Origin: an uncultured Collinsella sp.
Lineage (GTDB): Bacteria > Actinomycetota > Coriobacteriia > Coriobacteriales > Coriobacteriaceae
Reading direction: 5' to 3'
Length of the DNA: 44,917 nt
NCBI GenBank assembly: GCA_900758475.1
Contig: CAAERQ010000018.1
Coordinates: 1 to 44,917, forward strand
The translations under genes were made by a program, and so were the position numbers. The notes beneath the pieces are model-generated. The model did no database searches. It saw only the letters and a program-made list of their open reading frames with translations, and was not told the DNA's origin. This document shows, in pieces, positions 16,701-22,758 of the stretch. How positions within the stretch are numbered: the first letter of the stretch is position 1; each line of letters begins with the position of its first letter.

Positions 16701-17195
16701 TGGCACCTATGGAAAGCGGATATCCCGACGGACAAGTCCGTCACGCTCGATACGAAAGAGATCGATCTTACAGGCGACGCCGTCATCACGGGCATCCGTT
16801 TTGAATACGGTGCGGTAGCCGCCGACTTTACAACCAGAAGCGAGGCGGACTCTTGGACCAGGGATGACCTTAAAGACGAACACGACGATCTTGACGATGC
16901 CAAGGCGGCCCTTAACTCGGATGCCCGAGGCGCAGTCGTGCATATGCAGGCAACGTCGTCCTATACGCCCCAAGCCGCACTTGCCAACAGCGCGCGCGTC
17001 GATCTTTGCCGCAACGGCGGTGGCGATAAACTCGAGGCGCATGATGAGGACCGCGTCATCCAACGATGCGCCCTGCCTCAGAACCTGCCGGCAACGGGGT
17101 CTGTTACCGTCGCCGCATGCATCACCGCACTCCTGACCTCGGGCACTGCGGCCCTATGGTTCGCTCGCCTTAAGTCAGCCACAAAGAAGCGCTAG
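13764..17195 (+). CDS. LPXTG surface adhesin with thioester domain and SpaA repeats
   Basis: A 1143-residue cell-wall-anchored protein. Order of parts: signal peptide (1 to about 36, hydrophobic 'GPLLLLLFFLIGCLAPGTALA'); a domain with 'SISYCMNQ' (Cys70) and 'ARAATQIAVW' (Gln128), the Cys/Gln pattern of Gram-positive thioester adhesin domains; then a series of SpaA/Cna-B-like repeats, each with a 'LGGATF', 'LAGAEF' or 'LAGFTF' strand and an E-containing strand ('YYLVETKAPAGY', 'FTIYESKAPEGY', 'YEVVETQAPEGY', 'YTLRETMSPRTY'). The Lys/Glu placement suggests intramolecular isopeptide bonds. A C-terminal domain follows, then the sorting signal LPATG at 1108-1112, a hydrophobic segment and a basic tail. 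No sortase or other pilin gene adjoins it, so it is probably a monomeric adhesin anchored by the housekeeping sortase. The strong ribosome site AAGGAG precedes the ATG. Confidence 0.9.
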   Translation: MSNAPTHSVHSAIATGPLLLLLFFLIGCLAPGTALAVDGSDALNFRTISDGCGPFGVGKYEAQDTSISYCMNQDCPGPSKPGGPWRTYNQGWTWLDDEFAAIVCHGYPSSTSFGGHNLSPDLARAATQIAVWMLNGTTRPDGTYSYTNSKGVARSGRFYENAEAVAAARWLYDSAKSGSIKAAPHRARRYHGPVSGEGRRQDMLYVLPAVSVSFQKQSSQADITAGNDTYRLGGATFDIFESAGDARVGAIQMDENGRAQATLLPNTAYYLVETKAPAGYIPRSDRITFTTQNSGEHVTINEQPGTITLRIAKIDAATDAGAQVGASLAGAEFTCVSQSTPGWTRTLTTDENGRAILNDIPLGTFTIYESKAPEGYLISNDCWSYTVGAEQLGDTGIVELESRIPNIPIAFDLEISKFKDHGDNDESGLEQPAGGVVFEVVSNSSQQVVGTLTTNVYGFASTKDQPEAWFGAGKRPAGAHGAIPYDRAGYTVREVAETVPEGFKQAGEWTITAEQTADGAELQYIIDNHALSTHLQIVKRDAQTGGTVPLAGFTFQLLDSHHEPVSQTCWYPAHNIMNTFTTDTAGAVTLPESLNPGTYYVHEVSAKEPYLRGEDLGITIPADRNLTPVAVASFYDDAATGSIEIIKADAVDGRALAGATFDIRADGDIVRTDGSIVALDGETVATVTTDERGQARVDHLSLGCGTATYEVVETQAPEGYLLNPTPHTVKLSYADQQTPVIEVRLDVSNDYTKLDVSKVDACEGQEVTGAELVLCDSNGNEIDSWTSSGKPHHIEHLSPGTYTLRETMSPRTYDLAEDITFEVKATGEVQTVAMKDTPIEIRGSVDKRQEIAQPVVSKLVANGDGKNRAKARANTQGAFSYTIDAKNESSTWVDELTITDDLECAKDGAAKLVAVETPIAIGDLNGLCNVWYRTSPAGTSDTGKQVNATLDDGHRNPWLETEEVAKLLGDDVRLVDYDGWHLWKADIPTDKSVTLDTKEIDLTGDAVITGIRFEYGAVAADFTTRSEADSWTRDDLKDEHDDLDDAKAALNSDARGAVVHMQATSSYTPQAALANSARVDLCRNGGGDKLEAHDEDRVIQRCALPQNLPATGSVTVAACITALLTSGTAALWFARLKSATKKR

Positions 17196-17205
17196 CACGA
17201 TAAAA

Positions 17206-17237
17206 AAGCGGGCGAGCCAGTCTCCCGGCTCGCCCGC
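17206..17237. terminator. Bidirectional terminator
   Basis: Perfect 11-bp stem GCGGGCGAGCC / GGCTCGCCCGC with an 8-base loop. On the minus strand it runs into six T, terminating the operon ending at 17261. On the plus strand it lies just after the adhesin stop and probably ends that transcript too. Confidence 0.85.
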
Positions 17238-17260
17238 CTTGGGCATAAACGATGAATCGG

Positions 17261-17479
17261 CTATTCAGCAGATGACGAACCGCCATCGATGGCTGCCTGA
17301 TCGGACTCGGAAATACCGTCGGCACCCAAACTTTGCTCTTGCTCCACCTCTTCGTTCATTGTCGTCTCGGGCGTCGAGCCCTTAACGCCAACGACATACG
17401 CGGCCCCAAAACCCAATGCGATAGCGATCAGGGTCAAAATCAGATAGATGGGCCAATGGCGCTTGATGTACGAAAACAC
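17261..17479 (-). CDS. 72-residue single-pass membrane protein
   Basis: A small protein with a short basic N-terminus ('MFSYIKRHW'), one membrane helix at about 11-31 ('IYLILTLIAIALGFGAAYVVG') and an acidic Ser/Glu/Asp-rich tail, presumably outside the cell. Start is GTG at 17479 with AAGGAG upstream. It begins 22 bases after the stop of the large M28-like membrane gene, so the two are co-transcribed and end at the shared terminator. I do not recognise a family. Confidence 0.75.
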   Translation of the reverse strand: MFSYIKRHWPIYLILTLIAIALGFGAAYVVGVKGSTPETTMNEEVEQEQSLGADGISESDQAAIDGGSSSAE

Positions 17480-17501
17480 GCTGACTCCTTAGCGGGTCTG
17501 T

Positions 17502-20500
17502 CTACGAACGACGAATGACCTCGGTCACGACCTCGGACACCGTAGCGATATTGGTCGGATTGACGTTGTACGGCAGGTCATCCTCGGTGCGAGCGCAGGC
17601 AAGGCGCGGGCCGTCCACACCGGCGATCGTAAGGGCGCGACGGCTCGCCTCGAGCGCTGCGGATGCATCGGTTTTTGCATAGGGCATCTCGAACGTGCCG
17701 CAATCGACGTGGAACGACTTACACACCTTGCTGACAAGGTTCATGATGCGGCGATCGCCCTTAAACAGCTGCTGCTCGCCCTCGACCGTTACCACCGAAA
17801 GCCTGCCGGCACCGATAGACTCGAGGTTGATGAAGAACACACCGCGGAGCTTGTCACGATGCGAGGCCAAAAACGCCCTCATGCCGGCGCCGTCGCAATC
17901 GGACGCACCCGTTGCGACGAACCAGATATCGTGGCCGAGCAGCTCATCGTCACCCATGGAGGCAACGGCCGAGAGCATATCCTCGGCAGAAGCACCATCG
18001 GAGGAGGTGGCACCGCCCTTCCAACCGTCGTCGTCATCCTCGAAGTTATCCCACGAGCCAATGCCGCGGCCGGACTTCTTGGCATCGTAATCGTCCTCGA
18101 CGCCCAGCCAGTCGCTCATGCTGTCCTGCTCGTTCTTCTTTTTGCGACCGAACAAGCCACCTAGGCCACGCTTCTGCGGCTTGGCGCCCGTCGAAGCAGG
18201 AGCCGAGATGGTCTCGAGCGGCTGTGCGCCCGAGGAGATGGGCATGGGGGTCGCAACCGGTGCCGATGTGGGCTCGGGGCCCTGCGCCGTCGCAAAGGGA
18301 TCATTTGTCTGTGCCGAAGGATCGGGAAGATCGAACAGCGACGTGCGGGACGCGACGTTGGCCTGTTGCATCGAAGGCAGCGGCGGATCGGGGACCGAGG
18401 CCAGCGGCGACGAAGAGGGTGCGGGCGCGGAGGCCGGATCGGGGATATTCATTTGCTGGCGCGGAGGCACCTGAGACGAAATCTGCGCCATGAGGGAGTC
18501 AACTGTCTCGTCCTGCGTGGGAGCGACATTGGCCACCGTGGCACCGGGGTCGCTCGGCGCGGGCATGGTAAAGATCTGCGTAGAATAAGGCCTGGACTCA
18601 TCCGTCTTGGGAGCCTCGTCGATCGCAGGGGACTCCTGCTCCATAGCAGGAGCCTCGGCCTGCTCGGGTGCGCTGGCCTCAACGGAATCGGCCTCGTCGA
18701 CAACCGAATCATCGGCGGCATCCTGGGCATCATCGGAGATGGGAAGGGGCTCGGCAATTGCGGTGCCCTGCTTCTCAAACGTCATCGTGGCATCGAATGA
18801 CATGGTGCCATCGACCGGCTGCTGCGCCTCAAAGGACGTCGTAGCCTCGGCAACGTCTGCGGATGTCGGCTGCGGAGCCTCGAAGGACGTCGTGGCGTCG
18901 GCGACATCGACAGGCTTCGGCTGCCCGGCCTCACTCTGCTCGAACTCCTGTGCCGCACGCTCACGCTCGGCCTCGGCGGCCTGCTGCTGGGCGATGGCCT
19001 CCCGCTCGGCGGCCTCGCGGGCAGCGGCGCGCTTTTCCTCAAAGTCGTCGACGAACTTCTTGCCCTTCGCAAGGGCGCCCTTAAAGAAGCTAGAAGCGCT
19101 GGCACCAATCGAGGAGAACGCGGAAGCGATATCGGCATGGGGCGTTGTCGAGGGAAGCTCGGCCGAGAAATCGGTGTCACTCTCATAGGACACGCGCTGC
19201 GGGTACTCGTCATAGTCTTCGTCGGCGGTCTCGGCTTCAACCTGTGCCGGAGCGGCAGGCGCCAGAATATCCAGACCGGCTGCAGAATCGAGCGCGGGCT
19301 TTGCGTCAGACTCCGCGGCAGCAACAGGGGCAGCGACCGGCTCGGCGGGAGCAACAGCCGTATTGGCCGCGGGCGCAGGCTCCTGTGCAACGGGAGCAGG
19401 CTCCGGCTCAAACGTCGGCTCCTCGCCCTCTTCGTAATCGAGCGTGCAGGACTCGGGAAGCATGCCGAGCGCTCGGATGGCATCCGAACCAAAGCGGATA
19501 TTGCCGGCGGCATTGCGATAGAGCTTGGGCTCGGCGGCTTCGACCACCGCGGGCTCCTCCGCCGGCTCGGCGGTGGACTTTTCCTCGGTGGGTGCTTCGG
19601 CCTGGGCAGTCTGGTCTTGAGCCTCGGGCGCGATAACGCCGATCAGCGTCTCGTCGGCAGAGGCGCCCTCAAAACCATCGATCTGTCCATCAAAAGTCTC
19701 GTCCTGCTCGGGTGCGTCGACAGGCGCAACCGGCTGGCCAAACTCGTCCTCGTCGTAGGAAGGCTCCTCATATTCAATGGTGTTACCGTAGTCGTTTTGC
19801 TGCTGGGCCGCGGCATACTCGGCCGCCGCGCGCGCCATTTCCTCGGCGCGACGCTTCTGCTCGCCAAAATAGGTATCGAACGGAATGTCGTCGGGGAACT
19901 CGTTTTCGCCCTGATAGGGGGCAACGTTGTCCATGACACCGAGCATGGCGGCAACAGAGGACTTGTTGCACACCGCGCCAGACGTGTAGGGAAGCACAAA
20001 ACGGTTGGAGATGATATTGGCGGCGTTGGCCAGCGCCACAAGGGAGGCCAGAATCGCGACAACCCACAGCAGCACCTTGAGCACGCCGGGGAGCGGCAGA
20101 ATACGCAGGATGGCGACAGCCGCGGGCGCGATCGAGGCGACAGGCAGGAGCTTGGCGATGAGCGCACGATACGGAGCGTAGGGCTCGCGAGCAAGGAGCT
20201 CGGCACGGGGGGAATCATAGTGGGCCACCACGACGACCGGGCGGTTGCGCGGAGACGCAAGCGGGCCCGAGGCCTTGTGATAGGCGATGACATTTTGGCT
20301 CACACCGGTCTTTCCCAGGCGCGAAACCACGGGATGCCCCGTGCGCTCGAGCACGTAGAGCACGGCACCGACAATGGCCAGCAAGGTGCCGACCAAGCCG
20401 ATACCGCCGCCGATGCCCATCAGCAGGGCGCCGGCAAACGCCAGAATACCGGTAACGGCAAACGCCAACCTGCTGGGCGCGGGGGCATTAAATTCCTGCA

Positions 20501-20633
20501 CCTCGGGGTCAAAGCCGTGGTTGCGGAAAATCTGAGCGATATCCTCGGCAGCCAGGCGCTCTTCTTCACTGCACGCCGGCGTAATGCCGGTGTTCTGCAG
20601 CAGGTGGTTAATATAGTTCTGGGTGTTCGCCAT
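17502..20633 (-). CDS. M28-like membrane protein with degenerate active site and long disordered insert
   Basis: About 1043 residues. The N-terminal 'MANTQNYINHLLQNTGITPACSEEERLAAEDIAQIF' resembles the lead-in of M28 aminopeptidases. Two hydrophobic clusters (about 56-95 and 158-208) predict a multi-pass membrane unit. 'VVVVAHYDSP' (His138, Asp140) looks like the first metal-ligand motif of M28. The other motifs are altered: the bridging Asp region reads 'GAVCNKSSVAAML', the Glu-Glu segment reads 'FVATGASDCDGAG', and the final His region reads 'YNVNPTNIATV'. A region of roughly 600 residues rich in Glu, Ala, Pro and Gln, with repeated 'TTSFEA' units, splits the peptidase-like halves. It is probably an inactive or repurposed peptidase fold. 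The ATG at 20633 has GGAG seven bases upstream; the longer frame to 20783 lacks support. Confidence 0.75.
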   Translation of the reverse strand: MANTQNYINHLLQNTGITPACSEEERLAAEDIAQIFRNHGFDPEVQEFNAPAPSRLAFAVTGILAFAGALLMGIGGGIGLVGTLLAIVGAVLYVLERTGHPVVSRLGKTGVSQNVIAYHKASGPLASPRNRPVVVVAHYDSPRAELLAREPYAPYRALIAKLLPVASIAPAAVAILRILPLPGVLKVLLWVVAILASLVALANAANIISNRFVLPYTSGAVCNKSSVAAMLGVMDNVAPYQGENEFPDDIPFDTYFGEQKRRAEEMARAAAEYAAAQQQNDYGNTIEYEEPSYDEDEFGQPVAPVDAPEQDETFDGQIDGFEGASADETLIGVIAPEAQDQTAQAEAPTEEKSTAEPAEEPAVVEAAEPKLYRNAAGNIRFGSDAIRALGMLPESCTLDYEEGEEPTFEPEPAPVAQEPAPAANTAVAPAEPVAAPVAAAESDAKPALDSAAGLDILAPAAPAQVEAETADEDYDEYPQRVSYESDTDFSAELPSTTPHADIASAFSSIGASASSFFKGALAKGKKFVDDFEEKRAAAREAAEREAIAQQQAAEAERERAAQEFEQSEAGQPKPVDVADATTSFEAPQPTSADVAEATTSFEAQQPVDGTMSFDATMTFEKQGTAIAEPLPISDDAQDAADDSVVDEADSVEASAPEQAEAPAMEQESPAIDEAPKTDESRPYSTQIFTMPAPSDPGATVANVAPTQDETVDSLMAQISSQVPPRQQMNIPDPASAPAPSSSPLASVPDPPLPSMQQANVASRTSLFDLPDPSAQTNDPFATAQGPEPTSAPVATPMPISSGAQPLETISAPASTGAKPQKRGLGGLFGRKKKNEQDSMSDWLGVEDDYDAKKSGRGIGSWDNFEDDDDGWKGGATSSDGASAEDMLSAVASMGDDELLGHDIWFVATGASDCDGAGMRAFLASHRDKLRGVFFINLESIGAGRLSVVTVEGEQQLFKGDRRIMNLVSKVCKSFHVDCGTFEMPYAKTDASAALEASRRALTIAGVDGPRLACARTEDDLPYNVNPTNIATVSEVVTEVIRRS

Positions 20634-20831
20634 GTGCGCTCCACATCCATAATCCGACAAATAGGCCCAATGCATGCACATTAGAACCGTATATAGTCGA
20701 AAGTATACCCCGAGCGAGCGCAAACGACCGAATTCGGGCCATCTTAACGCCGCGAGCGGACAAGGATATAGCCTAATCTCCATATCGGACTAAAATCATG
20801 GCATCAAACGACCTTCTCATGCGAGGATTCT

Positions 20832-21854
20832 ATGACGGCAAGCGACGCGACCGCGACAATTAAAAAGGGGGCACCCGAGCCCGGTTTCGATAAAACGGCT
20901 CAGCGCATCCTCAACCTTTTCTTTGTACTCAACAGTTCTCCCGAACCGCTGACGACCGAGCAAATCGTCCTGGATTCCGATTTGGGGTACGGCTCGGGCA
21001 ATATCGACTCAGACAAACGCAAGTTCCGCCGCGATCGCGACAAGCTGCTCGAACGCGGCATCGTTATCAGGGAGGTTCGTGCTGCCGGGGCGCAGGAAAC
21101 CGAAGAGAGCGCGTGGACGATCGACCGCGAGCACACGTTTGCCGCGGGCGGTCTCATCACCGCAGACGATGCCGACATCCTGCTCAATGCCATCGACCAG
21201 ACACTCGCGGCAGGCTCATCCACCTTTGCCGCGCCACTTGCCGACATTCGCTCCAAGATTGCCTACCTCACCGGCATGTCGACGACAGGAGAGGCACCGA
21301 TCCGCCGCTCTCCCGCCGTCGATGCGGTATGGAGTGCCTTTGCCGAGCGTTGCGCGCTGCGCTTTTTGTACCAAAACGGACGCGGCGAGCAACGCGAGCG
21401 GACCGTTTGCGTCTACGGCATGTTCGAGCGCGAGGGTACGGCATACTTCTGCGGCCTCGACAATGCCACCGACAATATCAGAACATTCCGCTGCGACCGC
21501 ATCATTCGCGCCTGGAGGCCTTCGAAAGGCTACGCCATTCCTGCGGATTTCAACCTCAACGATTACTTATTCTTTGAGTTCGATTTTGCCGACCGCCCAC
21601 CCGTTGCGGCTACGTTCTCGTTCGCGCGTGAAGCGCAGGCCGATATGATCAGCGGTCTCACACGCGGACGAGGCGAACTCATACGCACCGAGGCAGGTTG
21701 GACCTGGACCGTTGACGTGCGCGACTTTGAAGCTGCAGCCTCGTTTTGCATGGCCCATGCCATGGATGGCATGAGGCCCGTCGCGCCCGATTCTCTCAAG
21801 CAGGCGTGGAATCACCTCATCGAAAGGACGGTGCACGAGCATGTCCGTGCGTAA
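20832..21854 (+). CDS. pafB: WYL-domain transcriptional regulator, PafB-like
   Basis: A 340-residue regulator with an N-terminal winged helix ('AQRILNLFFVLNSSPEPLTTEQIV', 'SDKRKFRRDRDKLLERGI') and a C-terminal WYL domain ('LRFLYQNGRGEQRERTVCVYGMFEREGTAYFCGLDNATDNIRTFRCDRI'). In actinobacteria PafB and PafC form a heterodimer that activates DNA-damage genes independently of LexA; WYL domains bind single-stranded nucleic acid. Its 3' end overlaps the second WYL gene by 14 bases, and the pair converges on a dinG-type helicase, which fits a repair role. GAGG precedes the ATG. The PafB name is by architecture and pairing, not by alignment. Confidence 0.82.
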   Translation: MTASDATATIKKGAPEPGFDKTAQRILNLFFVLNSSPEPLTTEQIVLDSDLGYGSGNIDSDKRKFRRDRDKLLERGIVIREVRAAGAQETEESAWTIDREHTFAAGGLITADDADILLNAIDQTLAAGSSTFAAPLADIRSKIAYLTGMSTTGEAPIRRSPAVDAVWSAFAERCALRFLYQNGRGEQRERTVCVYGMFEREGTAYFCGLDNATDNIRTFRCDRIIRAWRPSKGYAIPADFNLNDYLFFEFDFADRPPVAATFSFAREAQADMISGLTRGRGELIRTEAGWTWTVDVRDFEAAASFCMAHAMDGMRPVAPDSLKQAWNHLIERTVHEHVRA

Positions 21855-22758
21855 ACTCACCAGCGAGCAAAGACTCTCGCGCGCCATCGACATCATGGAG
21901 GCCCTCTACGCCGCCGGCGAGAATGGCATGACACGAGACGAGCTTTGCTGTCGCTTTGATATCACGGGGGCATCGCTCGACGAGATTCTCGAGATCGTCT
22001 CGACACTTGCGGACCGAGAATCGGGCGCACGTATTATCTGCGAACGCCGCGGCGAGTGCGTGGTCCTCACCGGTGATGCGGGGCGCGTGCTACCGCTGCG
22101 TCTGAGTGCCGCCGAGGGCGCTGTGCTCAACCATGAACTTGAATCACTGGGGATCGAACCCCAAGCGGCGGCTCGAATACGGCGCGCCCTTCTTCCCAAA
22201 GAGCTCGGCTACAACCAGCGCGTCTTTGACACCGTCGCCCACGGATCGCACTGGCAGCAGCTGAGCTGCGCCATTCGGGACGGCGTTCGCTGCCGCATCT
22301 CGTATCGCTCGATGGATGACGCACAAGCGCGTGAGCGTTTGGTCGACCCCTTGCGCATCACAACAAACGGCGACCAAACGTATCTGATTGCCTGGGATGT
22401 CGCGGTCGACGAACAGCGTACCTATCGTATGGATAAAATCGAGAACCTGGTCTTGACCGACGACTCCGTCGTGCGCCACGCACCGGAGCCCGCGACCCTC
22501 CATGACTCCCTCGCCCAGGCGGATCGGAGTGCGAAGCTTCTCATGCCGCGCGCCTTGGCAGAGCGCCTAGACTGGCCCGGCATCATGTCGATTGAGCCCA
22601 ATGGGGCGGACAGCTCAACAGTGAACGTGTGCTACGGCTCCGAGCGCTGGCTGTTAAGCCAGGTAATCGCAGCGGGCGGGGCCATCCGCATCTTGGATGA
22701 CCCCGCCCTGTCAGAGCGTCTGTGCGATATGGCAAAATCCCTCGTCTGTCCGCTTTAG
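21841..22758 (+). CDS. pafC: WYL-domain transcriptional regulator, PafC-like
   Basis: A 305-residue partner of the upstream regulator. The N-terminal helix-turn-helix ('RLSRAIDIMEALYAAGENGMTRDELCCRFDITGASLDEIL') is followed by a WYL domain ('GVRCRISYRSMDDAQARERLVDPLRI', 'GDQTYLIAWDVAVDEQRTYRMDKI') and a C-terminal WCX-like segment. The ATG lies inside the end of the upstream gene, so translation is coupled. The stop codon overlaps the stop of the convergent dinG on the opposite strand by a few bases (22755-22758). There is no room for a terminator between them, so antisense read-through is likely. Confidence 0.82.
   Translation: MSVRKLTSEQRLSRAIDIMEALYAAGENGMTRDELCCRFDITGASLDEILEIVSTLADRESGARIICERRGECVVLTGDAGRVLPLRLSAAEGAVLNHELESLGIEPQAAARIRRALLPKELGYNQRVFDTVAHGSHWQQLSCAIRDGVRCRISYRSMDDAQARERLVDPLRITTNGDQTYLIAWDVAVDEQRTYRMDKIENLVLTDDSVVRHAPEPATLHDSLAQADRSAKLLMPRALAERLDWPGIMSIEPNGADSSTVNVCYGSERWLLSQVIAAGGAIRILDDPALSERLCDMAKSLVCPL

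Noticed and set aside
19137..20684. 515-codon frame antisense to the M28-like gene
   Set aside because: A shadow of biased codon use; its product is low-complexity and has no start signal.
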